NCBI GenBank assembly: GCA_033961575.1
Contig: CM066735.1
Coordinates: 92,139,449 to 92,203,448 of the forward strand
Source: Aselliscus stoliczkanus
Lineage: Eukaryota; Chordata; Mammalia; Chiroptera; Hipposideridae
DNA length: 64,000 nt
Reading direction: 5' to 3'
Positions 45,085 to 56,629 of the stretch are shown here, piece by piece. The translations under genes were made by a program, and so were the position numbers. Within the stretch, counting starts at the first letter, position 1. The number at the start of each line of letters is the position of its first letter. Under the pieces are notes generated by a model that was not told the origin of the DNA, did not search any database, and saw only the letters and a list, made by a program, of their open reading frames with translations.

Positions 45085-45357
45085 TCCCTGTCTGGGGTAC
45101 TTCTATTCAACCTTCAAGTCCTAGCTCAAGTGTCATTTCTTTTGAGGCATGTTTTCCATCTTTAATAGATATTGTAAATCTATCTCTCATCTGTGTGCCT
45201 TATTCAGATCTCAAATGTACTATCTACTATCTTATATAATAATGATTTGCTTACTGTTTTGTGTAATAATGATTTGTGAGGTTTTCAATGAGAGGTATAT
45301 TTGTATTCCGAGCATTATGCCTGAAACATAGCAGGTGTATAATATATTAATGAATTT
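45085..45357 (+). repeat. L2 LINE 3' end
   Basis: 'ttcaaccttcaagtcctagctcaagtgtcatttc', 'ttgaggcatgttttccatc', 'gcattatgcctgaaacatagcaggtg' and 'aatatattaatgaattt' follow the L2 3' end. Confidence 0.75.
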
Positions 45358-45399
45358 CAGGTCAAAGGGAGGGTTTTGGATAGTGTATAACAATAGCTA

Positions 45400-45580
45400 T
45401 TTTAACTAGCTTTTTGTATAAGCCAGTAACTTGACATTATCTCACCTGTACACAGCAATCACGCAAGGTAGGTCTTTATGTTCCCCATTTTATGGTTGAG
45501 GAAATTGAGTCCTGAGGCTAGGTGATCCGCCTGAGGTAATTTGGCTAGGAAGAGGCAAGAAGAGCCTTCAAACTAAGGTA
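45400..45580 (-). repeat. MIR, antisense
   Basis: 'gtaacttgacattatctcacctg', 'aggtaggtctttatgttccccattttatggttgaggaaattgag' and 'ggtaatttggctaggaag' match the reverse of MIR. Confidence 0.7.
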
Positions 45581-45774
45581 GAGGATGCACTTTTTTTTAA
45601 ATATGGGGTGTGGGTGATGGCTGTTATAGGCTTGTGGCAAAATGGGAAAGACAGTACATTTTTATTGTTCTTAACATTATTTTTCCTCTCTCTTCTTTTT
45701 TCACTTTCTTGCCTCTGCAGTGTACCTTTTGTATACCCACCAAGACCTCTTGTGGTTCAATAGAATTATTGCTT

Positions 45775-46335
45775 GCAATTCTTCTCACCAACCCTGTGAG
45801 TTATAAGTCCATGACTTCTTTTTTTTTTTTTTTGAGGGCAATGTCACTGGCTCTCTTATGTGGGACCCGAACTGGGGCCGCTGGCTTTCCAAGCCAGCGC
45901 TTAACCACCGCGCCACTCGGCCGGCCCTAGTCCATGCCTTTTGTCACGTGACTTTGAAGTATCTTCCACTGGAGTGGGCAGAGTATTCTTCCCCACCCCA
46001 TTTATGTTAGGCTTGGCCACATTCATTGCTTTGGTCAGTGGATTGTGGGTGGAAGTGATAATGGGCCAGTTCTGAGCTAAGGTCTTAAGCACTGTGCATT
46101 ATGTGTTTCTGTTCAACCCTCTTAAAATTCATTATGAGAAGAATTTGCCCTGGGTAGCACACGTCCAAGGAGGGTGCAAGGTGTGTGGGGGAGATATGAA
46201 CTTTGCCTGAGGTTGGAAGCTGAGATGTTTCGGCTTACTGGTAGAGTAGACCCAGGAGTGAAAAAAAAAACGTCATTGTAAGCCACTGAGATTTTGGGGT
46301 TGTTTGTTGCACAGAAAGAACTGACTAATGCACTT
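45775..46335 (+). mobile_element. MaLR/MLT1-like LTR with nested SINE
   Basis: 'ccctgtgagttataagtcc' continues after the SINE as 'cacgtgactttgaagtatcttcc', 'gggcagagtattcttcccc', 'gggtggaagtgataatgggcc', 'gtaagccactgagattttggggttgtttgttgcac' and 'actgactaatgca'. Sense orientation. Confidence 0.8.
45819..45927 (-). mobile_element. tRNA-derived SINE, short form
   Basis: T run, 'gagggcaatgtcactggctc', 'gggacccgaactggggccgctgg', 'ccaagccagcgcttaacca' and head 'cactcggccggccc'. TSD 'agtccatgacttc' (45,806-45,818) and 'agtccatgccttt' (45,929-45,941). Confidence 0.93.
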
Positions 46336-46339
46336 CGCC

Positions 46340-47035
46340 TCCTGAAAGTGATCACAGTTGTGTTTGCCTCTTCCCTCACCTAATCAATCAAAAGGAAAAG
46401 AAAGTTCCCTTTATTTAGCACACATAAGAGTATAAGCGCCAAAAGGGCACCCTGCAGCCTGGCACATAATTTGAGGAGAAAAACTAATGCGAAATGCTAC
46501 CAGCTTCTCTGAATGTTTTCCCCACTCTCCTCTTGTCCCCCTACACTGCTGTCTTACTGACATGCCCAGTTCCTCCTTTAGTGCCTGCCGCTAATCCTAG
46601 TCCCTAGGGTGTGTCTCTGGGGTATTTCCCAGCAATGTCAGCCTTTTCATTTCCTTTCTTCAGAGAGCAAGAATATCTCTTTTCAGAGAGCAAGCATGAA
46701 AATACTCCTTTTCCATCACTGTGGCTCCAGCCACCTCCTACCTGACACCACATTATGCAAACGTGTGTATGTGTGTAAATCGCACTTTGAAGTATGCTTA
46801 TAGCCCTCTGACAGTAGCTCAGATACCACTCTGGGGTGAAGAGAGGAGGTGCGCATTGCACCAACCCCTCATACAGAGCTCTCTACCTGTCTCACTCTCT
46901 CTGTTTCATCTTCCCCTCTTACCCCCCTGATTATCCATATCTTCCTCCCATTCTATCCTGCCCCCCCCCTAATTTCAGGTCCTAATCAGTTGTTTGAAAC
47001 AAGTCTTACGTTTCACTTTAAATATTTTTCTACAT
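46340..47035. other. No gene recognised
   Basis: Unassigned. A 12-bp word 'tcagagagcaag' is repeated at about 46,662 and 46,683. Confidence 0.35.
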
Positions 47036-47039
47036 GTGT

Positions 47040-47182
47040 ACAACTTCATAATGAGTCCTCATAATGACTAATGAAAATGCAAATTACTTTTCCTGATCTT
47101 ATAGATAAAATCAATCAGCTCTTTAATGTTGTAAATTCAGTTGGAATCCCAGGTCTGTCTGACTTTAACTCTATTTAGTAGA
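47040..47182 (-). repeat. MIR, antisense
   Basis: 'gagtcctcataatgactaatg', 'atcttatagataaaatcaatcagctc' and 'ggaatcccaggtctgtctgac' follow the reverse of MIR. Confidence 0.65.
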
Positions 47183-47720
47183 TATATGATTTTTCAAACT
47201 TCCTCTAACAGCTGAGCTCTTTTTGTTTATTTGTTTGTTTTTTTCAAATTAAATCTTAGCTTGGAGTCTTTTAGTCACAGAACAGCTTGGGCTGCAGGTA
47301 AGGGAACCCTGATTCAAGCTGGTGTAGATAATGGTAAGGATTAAAAATTTCACCTAACAAGAAGTCCAGAGAAGGCATGGGCTTCAGCAGGGTGTCTTGG
47401 GCTCCAGCCTCACCTCGACATGGCCCTCCTGGCACTTCCTTTCTCTGTGTGATGCTTTTATCCTCAGGCTGGAAGCAAGATGGCATCAGTGGTTCCAGTC
47501 ATCCCATCTGACTTTGAAACCTAGAGCTGCAATTGGGGTGATTTAATCCTATGAGGGAGGAACGTTTCCCCAAAATTCCCCAGCAGGTTTCTCTTTATGC
47601 CTTAGTGCCTACACCTGGGTCACATTCTCACTTTAAACAAATCCTTGGCAAAGAGCCATCATAGTTGGCAATACAAAGTAAGATTCACTGAGAAGCTGAG
47701 GAGAGGGCTCCCCTTGCCAC
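47183..47720. other. No gene recognised
   Basis: Unassigned sequence; the part around 47,255-47,530 ('tagtcacagaacagcttggg...') may be an old transposon. Confidence 0.3.
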
Positions 47721-47721
47721 C

Positions 47722-48268
47722 TGTGGTAGTAAAATTCTAAGATGACATTCCCACTTCCTGGTGTACATGTCTTGTAGAATCTCCTGTCCTTGAGTGAGTG
47801 AATATGATAGGATATTCATTGCCTTGATTAGGTTGTGTTTTATTGCAAATGATGATGAAATAATCTGTCCTGTGACTAATACTTCATATTAAACTGTCAT
47901 AACAGACTGGAGAGAGATTGGAAGTATGAGAGAGATTCAGCACCAGGGATATTCTGAGCTACTAGCTTTGAAGATGGAGGGGCCATATGGCAAAGATCTA
48001 AGGGTGGCTTATAGGAACAGGGAACACCCCCCCAGTAGACACCATCAACCACAGGAACTAAATTCTTCCAACAGTCTGAGGGAGCACGGAAGCAGATTCT
48101 TCCACAGAACCTCCAGAAAGGCAGGTAGCATGGCTGACACCCATATGTTATCTTGTGAAACCCTGAGAAAGAACCCAGCACACCAGGCCCAACTCTGACT
48201 TGTTACAGAACTTTGAGCTAACAGATGGGTATTGTTTTAAGCCACTAAGGTCTAATTTATTAGGCAGC
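47722..48268 (+). mobile_element. MaLR-type LTR
   Basis: 'ggtagtaaaattctaagatgac', 'tgaatatgataggatattcattg', 'ctagctttgaagatggaggggcc', 'cagattcttccacagaacctccagaaaggc' and 'gtattgttttaagccactaaggtc' in sense order. Confidence 0.8.
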
Positions 48269-48269
48269 A

Positions 48270-48512
48270 ATACAAAAGTAATACAAAAGCCACAAGGACC
48301 TGAATTCTACAAATGGGCTGACTGCACTTGGAAGAGTGTCCCTCAGACGGCTTCTCAGTCTCAGCTGATAACTTGATTCAGCCTGGGAGACCCTGAGCAG
48401 AGAGCCCAGTTGCTCTGTGCCCAGACTTTTACCTATCCAAACTATAAGATGATAAATGGGTGTTGTGTTAAGTTGCTAAGTTTGCGATAACTCTTACAAA
48501 GCAATATATAGC
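48270..48512 (+). mobile_element. Second MaLR-type LTR fragment (3' half)
   Basis: 'tgaattctacaaatgggctg', 'cagcctgggagaccctgagcagagagccc', 'taaatgggtgttgtgttaagttgctaag' repeats the 3'-half word order of the LTR just upstream. Confidence 0.65.
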
Positions 48513-49073
48513 GAATATACCACCCCTACTTTCCACCCCCGAAGTTCCTTTGGAGGTAGATAGCTGAAAACACTGGGTTCTGTCAAAACAAAGTAGACGT
48601 TTTTGTGTTGGATATGAAATAAATAACAGCAATACTTTATTAACATAATTCTGTATTCTAAATTCATAAATATAATAAAGTTGATAATGGAAAATCATAG
48701 CACTGTTCTAAAGAATATATGAAATTGAGGGTTATGAATGACAATTACTACATCCAATTTGTTTCTCTATTTTCTTTTGGTTGCACACATCAAGACAATC
48801 CCAGTTCACACGTATTTAGTAATCATGTGGCCAATTTAATAATTTTATATACTGTAGACATGTATAGGCTTGAATAAAAAAATAGATCACACAGAGCTAC
48901 AACCTCTGGTACTGATACCAGAATTCTCATTAAACACAAAGAAATGATAGAATTTTTATATCAGAATTTATATAAAATCAAATTTTTGTGGTTTCACAAC
49001 TAATACAGTCTCTAGAGTATTTCAATTTGAAAAGACATTTAAGTGTCCATGTTGATTTTATTACAGTATTAAA

Positions 49074-49108
<35 letters not shown>

Positions 49109-50320
49109 TATTTAAAAATGAAATTCAAACTAAGGTTTTATGGAACACTTAAACACATTCGTAGTCCCCTAAGGTTTCACAGAAAATAATCTGAAAGTTC
49201 TTGAACAGATCTCATGACTCCATGTTGACAACTGCTGGTCCTTCAGTAGTGCTAACTTATCCAGGAGAAAGCAAAATGGGTTACTTAATTAACAAACAAA
49301 TAGTTTGTGTTAAACTGTTGTGAGGCCAAAGTTGTAGTGGGGAGAGGAAGTGTCAGGTCTCGGATGACAGCATCATCTAGTCCTGTCAGAGCTCTACCAA
49401 TTGATGCTCTCTGCAAATGGGGATGCCATGCAGCGATTTCTTGTACTTGGGATTCTACATGTTTGTGGATCATGCAGTGCTGGGATATGCCTGCAATAGA
49501 ACAGACAACTGTGATCTTGGGCTGTGGTGCTGGTCTGGCTTTACCATACAGGCAACTGGAGGTGGCCTGCTCCCCTAGGCTCTAGTGACTGAAGTGTGAC
49601 TTAATTTTCTGGCTAGCCAATCCAAAAGACTAAATGTCAAGATGCCTATGGAAATTTTAGCCCAGTGCCTTGTATCTGAAGCTAATGATTGGTCCAGTAT
49701 CACTGATCCAAAACCCTTGAGGCCAGGTGTTTTTTGCAATTTAGAAATTTTTGGTGCAAATATATATTGTAATATCCCTGGTGAAGTCTGAGGCAGCATC
49801 TTATAATCAAGTGTGTTAATGTTTTATTTTTGAGATTCATACTAAGTATGATATTCATACTAAGTGGGCCAAATGAAGACTATTATAGCTGCCTGCTTTA
49901 GGGACATTTTATAAGAATTATGAGTTATGAACATTATAAAAGGGAAATAAATATTAAACAATTATAAATATATATGCATCTAATACCAGAGTCTCAAAAT
50001 ATATAAATCAAAACTGATAGAACTGAAGAGGAAGATGGATAATTTAACAATAATAGTTGAAGGTTTTAATATCTCACACAGAGTAACTGATGAAACCATT
50101 AGACAGAAAAGCAATAATATTTAGAAGATGTAGATAATAACTAAGGACCCCAAAGTTCTAGCCCAAGATTGATCTAGCCCCAGTTGTCTTATCAAGTCAC
50201 ACAATATTTGATTTCTATGCTATTAACTTGTTCATGGATCCCTAGCCACCTATGTGGCTTTCAAGGGCTTCATAACCCTATAAAAGGGTGATTGAATACA
50301 TTTGGGGAATGTGTGTTCAT
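48513..50320. other. No gene recognised
   Basis: AT-rich. Includes a CA microsatellite and a GC-richer block at 49,310-49,600 with short incidental open frames on both strands. A 13-bp word 'attcatactaagt' is tandemly repeated near 49,836-49,865. Confidence 0.35.
49077..49106. repeat. (CA)n microsatellite
   Basis: About 15 perfect CA units. Confidence 0.95.
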
Positions 50321-50324
50321 AGCT

Positions 50325-50965
50325 TTCACCAGTTAGTTAACATATATTCTTTTGAGGGTATACTAAATACCAGGTACTGAACTACATGTTGGAGAAATAG
50401 CTATGAACAGACAGATTCATATGGAGATTGCATTCTACTGGAGGTGAGATAGGGTGGGACATTCAGACAAAAAAAAAATAAGTAAATGAGATGACTTTAT
50501 AGATACTGATGCATGCTCTGAACACAACAGAATCCAGTAATGTATTAGGCGTTGGCTTTGAGGGCCACCAATTTGGCAGAGGGAGTCAAAGAAAGCTTCT
50601 CTTAGGAGGTGATATTTGAAGGATGAAAACAGCAGGAAAATTCTAATGTCTTGAAATAGGTACAGATGTGTTATGTTCAAGAAGCAGAATGAAGACCAGC
50701 ATGGTTGGAACCGAATAACCAGATGGGAGAGTGAAAAGAGATGATTTTGGAGTCAACAGGAGTCAAATCATGGAGGATCTTGCAGGCCAAATAACAGTTT
50801 GGATTATTGTAAACCAATGGTAAGTCATTTGAAGGTTTCCAGTATGGCTTTATTTTCACTATGATGTGAAGAATGGGATACCAGCTAGGAACTAATTTCC
50901 ATGGTCTACATGGGAGATGATGGTGGCTTGCATGAGGAGAGGGAGAGAGGAGACCCTGAAGGCTT
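50325..50965 (+). repeat. Unassigned ancient interspersed repeat, second copy
   Basis: The same order as 1,470-2,420: 'gagattgcattctactggagg', 'gaggtgatatttgaaggatg', 'gaagaccagcatggttgg', 'atcatggaggatcttgcaggcc', 'gtaagtcatttgaaggtttcc' and 'gagatgatggtggcttgcatg'. This copy keeps the middle part better. Confidence 0.55.
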
Positions 50966-51204
50966 AACAATCATTCAGACAAAGAGCTCTTCGAGATGGG
51001 AGTGTACCAGTTTGGATGTCATTAGAATGCAAATTAAATTAACCTTAAGTCAAGTGGGACACTAGTCCCTGTCTTTCATTATTTCTTCATTGGGTCAACA
51101 AGCCTATAATTTAGAAAAAGGCAGTGTTGATATAACTAAAGTGGTTGCAGGCAGGAGTCCAAGTAGAGTTTAAATCACCACTGAAATAAACAAATGGAAA
51201 AAGG

Positions 51205-51880
51205 TAAGTAACACTAGCTGCTGTAACAAACAACCCCAAGTTGTAGTGGGTTACTACAAAGTTTCTCATATTTTCATTTATGGACTTCTTTCATCATTTG
51301 CCTCTATCACCTCAGAGTTCTAAGTTCCCTCAGAGGAGAGAGAACATGAGAAAGATCATGGGGCATGTTTTTGATAGGTCAGCTGGTAAAGGAACGCACA
51401 GTCAGGCAAGTTAAGAAAGTTCAAGAAAGTCTATTTTATTAAGAGAGAGTCTATTGGGCTGAGCAAAGATGGCTACAACCCTGGCTGCACGTCTAAAGGA
51501 GGCTTGCGGCCCCGAGGAAGGGGGTGAGGAGGGTTTTATAGGGGCGGTGATGACAGGGTAGCATTGTTTGAACAGAAAGTGTTGACTGCCTGTATGCCAG
51601 TAGCTGTTTTGGGGCATTATCTGTTATTGCAAGCTGGGCTCTGCCTGCAGGTGCAGACCAACAGACATTTTGTTGTTTTCCTGTAGGCATGGTTCTGTCT
51701 GTAAGTCAAGGTCTCTGAGACCTGACATTCAGAGACCTAACAGTTTTAGAGTTGGGCCTACAAGTAGCTTGTATCAGTTCTGTTTCATATTACGTTAGTC
51801 TGAACCCAGCCACTTGAACACACCTAACTGCAAGTTATGGGAGAGCTAGGATGTGGGTGAGTGTTAATAACCTCAGCTAC
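51205..51880 (-). mobile_element. MaLR-like LTR, antisense, host of a solo LTR
   Basis: 'ctgctgtaacaaacaaccccaagttgtagtgg' starts it. After the 371-bp insertion at 51,372-51,742 it resumes with 'agagttgggcctacaagtagcttgtatcag', 'gaacccagccacttgaacacacctaactgcaag'. Antisense order of a MaLR/MLT1-type LTR. Confidence 0.65.
51372..51742 (-). mobile_element. Young solo ERV LTR
   Basis: 371 bp with the hallmarks of a retroviral LTR on the minus strand. The ends are TG...CA with imperfect inverted repeats ('tgttaggtc' at the start against 'gacctatca' at the end). It has a TATA-box-like 'tataaaacc' (complement near 51,532-51,542), an 'aataaa' polyadenylation signal (complement near 51,433-51,441) and an exact 5-bp target duplication 'gtttt' at 51,367-51,371 and 51,743-51,747. 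No internal viral sequence is present, so it is a recombined solo LTR. The class is uncertain: the layout fits a gammaretrovirus-like ERV1, while a 5-bp TSD also occurs in other classes. Confidence 0.88.
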
Positions 51881-52200
51881 AGTCATTCAGGTATCATGCT
51901 TCCTGCCATACGCCATTTACTTTTACTGTTTTTTTCAGGATGAAGCTTAGATATTTCATTTATACTCTTAAGCAAATGGAATCACAGAATCTTGCCTTGG
52001 TTTCAATTTGCCTCAATGGTAGATAATTGTCTTTTTGTTTTGGAGGGGGCGGGTAGTGGTTGTTGTATGATTAATTGCAGTCTATCTGCATTAAAATGCT
52101 GTTCTGCAGCTTTTAGAAGTTGAATCCTTATCTATCTCACATATCTGCATAACTTCTGACTGGGCTACTTTGTCTAGTGTCTCCACTTTTTTTTCTTCTT
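51881..52200. other. No gene recognised
   Basis: Unassigned sequence. Confidence 0.3.
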
Positions 52201-52204
52201 TAAT

Positions 52205-52370
52205 TATAAAAGTCATAGCTAATATTTATTGATGCTTTCTGTGTGTCAGGCTTTCTAAGCACTTTATATAGGTTATCACAATCTTCATAAGAGACCTATG
52301 AGGTAGGTATTATAATTCTCATTAGAGTTGGGGAAATGGGGCACAGAGAGGTCAAATTGTGTTAGAGGAA
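52205..52370 (-). repeat. MIR SINE, antisense
   Basis: 'catagctaatatttattgatgctttctgtgtgtcaggc', 'taagcactttatataggttatcac', 'ctatgaggtaggtattataattctc' and 'gggcacagagaggtcaaat' are a clear reverse MIR. Confidence 0.88.
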
Positions 52371-53800
52371 TTATGGATTTCAGGGCCATCAAATTAGATC
52401 TCTTTCAGGGAATTTGGAGAGTCTCCCTGGTATGATTTTTGCTTGTACATTTTTGGAGAAAGTTTTTGTTTACTTTTTATATTAAAGACTGTAACAAATT
52501 AGCTCAGTTTACCTTATTTCCAAGTTAATTTCACAGGAAGAGTAATGTTAATGCTTTCTGGCTAAATGGGCCTATATCTTCACTCAAGATGTTTCCTGTG
52601 AGTTTCTCTAGTGATACTCATAATATCGGTAATATTGTGTCAAGGAAGTGATTGGCTGAGTAAACATGATTCTTGGTTGTAGACCCATTGTACTCTTTGT
52701 ATGACATTTTGAATATTTATATGAAGTCATTTCTTCACAAGAACATCTTGCTATGTTACCAGTATTATATACTCTGCTGAAGATACAGTTCATGACTCAT
52801 GTAAAAGGATCATTTGTAAGTCTTTTGGGTAAAGTGCTCATTTCCAACTTTCATTTATTGGTGCTGTTCAGTTTAGGTGAGAATGCTGTGTGAAGTAGCA
52901 CTCTTAAAAAAAAAATCACCTTTGAATTTATTTAGTCAGTAACACAATCCAGTACTTGTCAAATCCATTTATTACTATTTACGTATGAGGCATCTTAAAG
53001 AGTCCTGGAATACTATTTGTAGACTATTTATTTTTTAGATTGTTCAAAAATGAGGTGCTAAAACTGAAATTGGTTCTTCAGTAATTTGTATTTCCTCTTA
53101 AATCTTGGCTAATGTCCCCTACTCTTGTACATGTGGGAAACTTTCTTATTGGTGGTTATGAATGTCTATTAGGGATTATGAACAGGCAGCACAACCCACA
53201 GGCCCTGTGAGACACAAGGATTTACAAAGTGTTTCACAAAATTTCAATGTGAAGACTTTTAGGTGAGGCATTCCTGCTGCAGTTGGCCATCATTCCATTA
53301 CTGTTTTGTATGACTTGACACATACGTTTACATGGTGGACTTGGCCTCTGAATAGCATACGGGGTGATTTTCAGTTTCCAACTTTTCTCTTTTTCCAATT
53401 TTGAGTGCTGTTTTGATGAGCCCATTAGCTGGGCACGTTTTGGGATTTCTCAAAACTCAGTCCCATCTGGCGAAGACCCATTCATACTTTCTTTCCTGGG
53501 TCCAATTTTTACAATAAGCATTCTAAAGGACTGAGGAATTAGCTGCTGGAGTTAGTGTGGATGTGGGCTGCAAGTGTGGGGTAAGAGCTTAGGACCTGTG
53601 GAATGCTTGGCCATGGATCCTATTCAAAACATTTATGTAACTTCTGACTTGATGCATGAATTTTTAATCATTGTGTGCCTGGGAGAGGGTTTCTGGGTGA
53701 AGATACTGCCCATTGTTTACTTTGTAGTACTTAGCATACGTCCTTGTCATTCTAATTTTCATGTAAGTCCCAAGTCAGAGAAAAAAATACTAAGAGCCTT
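52371..53800. other. No gene recognised
   Basis: Unassigned, AT-rich to about 53,200. Short frames on both strands lack known domains. Confidence 0.35.
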
Positions 53801-53805
53801 AAACC

Positions 53806-54147
53806 TGTGCTGTCCAACACAGTGGCCACTAGCCGCATGTGGCTAATGAGCACTTGAACCATGGCTAGTTCAAACTGAGATGTACTGTAAATGTGAAATA
53901 CACACCCGATTTCAAAGGCTTAGTATGAAAAATAGAGTAGAAGACATCTCTTTAATAATTTTTATATTGGCTACATGTTGAAATGATACTATTTTGGATG
54001 TAATCAGTTAAGTAAAATATATTATTAAAATCAATCCCCCTGTTTCTTTTTCCCTTGTAAAATGTGGCTATTAGAAAATTTAAAATTACATCTGTGGCTT
54101 GCATTCATGACTTGCAGTATATTTTTATTGGACAGAATTGTTCTAAA
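53806..54147. mobile_element. hAT-type DNA transposon (nonautonomous)
   Basis: Ends 'ctgtgctgtccaacac' and 'ttggacagaattgttct' are roughly inverted. The inside has 'gccactagccgcatgtggctaatgagcacttgaa' at the left and 'aaaatgtggctattag' at the right, a well-known mammalian DNA-transposon pattern. Confidence 0.75.
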
Positions 54148-54368
54148 CAATTAATAAAGACTATAATGACCCTAATACATATTAATGTTTAGCATGGATC
54201 GCAATGGAGAAATAGTAACATTTACTGGTCTTGGTAGGACTAAGTGTATTTATCATAGAGCAGTCATAGTTAAAATGCCAATAAATCTTCATTGAGTCAG
54301 GACACTTATTTCTTGCTTGAGTTCACTCACTCATCTTCTAACTTGTACACTTTAAAAAAAAAAAAAAA

Positions 54369-54486
54369 GGGCCGGCCAAGCTGCGCAGTGGTTGGACTTC
54401 GGCTTGGGAGGCCAGCTGCCCTGGTTCAGGTCCCACATGTGAGGGCCAGTGACACTGCCCTAAAAAATAAATAAATAAATAAAATG
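54369..54486 (+). mobile_element. tRNA-derived SINE, short form
   Basis: Head 'gggccggccaagctgcgcag', 'ggttcaggtccc' B-box-like site, trailer 'gagggccagtgacactgccct' and an ATAAATAAAT tail. Inserted next to an A run, which hides the TSD. Confidence 0.9.
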
Positions 54487-54752
54487 ATCAAAAAAAAAAG
54501 TCACCTGGATGTGCCTGTTCTGGTGTCTGAAACAGCCTCATTGCTTTTAGTGGATTATAGTTGAGAAGCAGGAGGCACATGGTTTGTTTTGACAGCTAGG
54601 AATGCAAGAGACTTTCTGGTTTACATTTAACATTCCATCTGCTGCATTTTGCAAGTAGAAGGGCTGAAGCTCAGTGAAGAGGGAACTGATGGAATGGGAT
54701 GGTGCTGGTTTTCTTTTATTCTATGTCTTCTTTTTTTTTTTTTTAAACTTAG

Positions 54753-55037
54753 GAGCTAAAGAAGAGGCATAACAAACATCACTGTGCGTTAGCAACCTTG
54801 CCAAGTGTAACAGATGAACACTCTTCCATTGAGTATCGCTCAGTCTTAGCCAGTCAGATTGCTCATTGCTCTGCCGCAATTACAAGGGAAAGGCATCTCT
54901 TTAAAACTATAGACTCCATTTATGATTCAAAGAGGCCTACTTCCTATGGATTACTAGAACAAATCAAAAGCAAAAGCCTGCTTCCTTGGGTCAAATTGAG
55001 TAAATTTCTGATTGGTCTCTGTGGAGTGCGTGGGTAG
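54753..55037 (+). other. Candidate exon: splice acceptor followed by a 94-codon open frame
   Basis: A long pyrimidine tract and 'aaacttag' (ending at 54,752) form a good 3' splice site. The frame starting GAG at 54,753 stays open to TAG at 55,035-55,037 and begins ELKKRHNKHHCALA. The codon just upstream in that frame is TAG, so translation would depend on splicing. I recognise no domain or homologue. A chance open frame is quite possible; no polyadenylation signal was verified. Confidence 0.2.
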
Positions 55038-55289
55038 AAGAGATTTATAAATTGAGGCTCAAAGGACTTATTTCATTTGCTAACATTTAAACAAACTGAT
55101 ACTTCGAAGTTCAGGCATCTAGTAACAGTGTCACGAGTGGTGGGCTGAGGGAGGATTAGAATTGCTTTTGTTGACTGTATTTTATTAAAGCAGTATATAG
55201 CAGACTATATTGCTGTGCCTTAAAGGAACTCCGTGGCAGAGACTATTAGCTGTTTGACAGGATTTGGGCTTTCTTTCATAGTAATAGAA

Positions 55290-55655
55290 TTGCAGTTGAG
55301 ATGTGGTTTGGTCAGCTAGAGATTTCTTTTTCCAAACTTCCTTGAAGTTATGTATATGGCTATATAGTTTATTTCTATTCAATAGAATGTGAGAGGAAGT
55401 GAGGCTTACCAGTTTTGGGCCCATCCTTTAAATTGGTTGGTATGCTTCTACACATATTATTCCCCCTATCTGTGGACTGGAAAAGCAATGAGCAGACTGA
55501 CCTTGGAGCTTGTAGAAGTGGATCCCCTATCAGCCTGTGTCCCTGAATGACCACGTGGAAGAGAGATACCTGCTGTCTAGTCTGTTTTTATGTGTTTGAA
55601 CTGTTTCATTTTGGGATTTCTTATAGGTGATTGACATACTCTAACTAATGTAAAC
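55290..55655 (+). mobile_element. MaLR/MLT1-like LTR
   Basis: 'ccaaacttccttgaagttatg', 'ctattcaatagaatgtgagagg', 'cttggagcttgtagaagtgg', 'cagcctgtgtccctgaatgaccacgtggaagagag' and 'ggtgattgacatactctaac' in sense order. Confidence 0.7.
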
Positions 55656-55844
55656 TATATTTATTGTATATTGGTACTTATCTGATTTGAAAATAAAGGA
55701 ATGGCACAAATCACAAATGAGACAGTTTTCTCTTAGGATATACTTTTATATACAATAGTCATGATCTAATTTATTTATTTTTGCATTTCACTTAAACTTC
55801 AGACTTTTGTCATAGAGGTAGATGATATCTGAACTAGAAAGGGG

Positions 55845-55985
55845 TCTTTTAGCACAATTCCCTCATTTTTCAGATGAGGAAATACTCATATCTTGCCTGC
55901 CTGATGTGACATGGCTAGGGAGTTGCAGGAATTGGACTAGAATTCAAGTTTCCTGTTTTTCATTCCAGTATCTTTCCAATGTATC
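55845..55985 (-). repeat. MIR-type SINE, antisense
   Basis: 'ccctcatttttcagatgaggaaatactc', 'gatgtgacatggctagggag' and 'gaattggactagaattcaag' match the reverse MIR core. Confidence 0.65.
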
Positions 55986-56284
55986 TAAGAAGCATAAATA
56001 ATTTTTATCTAACATGGCAACTCTGACTGATCGATAGTGCCTGTTCAGACCGTTGTTTTCAAGGGGATAAAGCCTCTTCCTGGCCCATGGGAGAGGGAAG
56101 AGAGTGGAGACAATTATGCATTGCATTACCCATTTTGCATTACTCAGTGCAACTTCACACCAAGGTAAGTTCTATGATATAGCTTGGCAGTATTGAAAAA
56201 GTGATAGCTTTATTTATCTTCCGAATAGTGACAGTTTGAATGGAAAAGTCTGATAGTGTCATCACTAACTACATTCGAAGTAGA

Positions 56285-56420
56285 AAGCATATAGGACTGG
56301 TGTCTGGAAATTGAGATTGTAGCTTTAGTTTTTTCACTAACTTGACCTTGGGCAGGCCACTTAGCACACATAAACTTCAATTTGTTCATCTGTAAGACAA
56401 TGTTATGAAACAAGATGCTA
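56285..56420 (+). repeat. MIR, sense
   Basis: 'ggactggtgtctggaaattgag', 'ttcactaacttgaccttgggcaggccac' and 'aacttcaatttgttcatctgtaagacaatg'. Confidence 0.7.
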
Positions 56421-56629
56421 TTCCAGGTTCAAATTTTGGTTATTCTGTAAGAACATTTCATTGATAATGTTCAGTAAATATAGTTCACTTCTCTTGTAAG
56501 TATATCTATCATCTCTCTGTCATCACCTATCGATCTATCTTTCATAACCTTCAAGACAGACATTGAATCAAGTTCACTCCAAATATCTAAGTGTTAATAA
56601 TTTATGATTAATTATCATGATATGTATTT

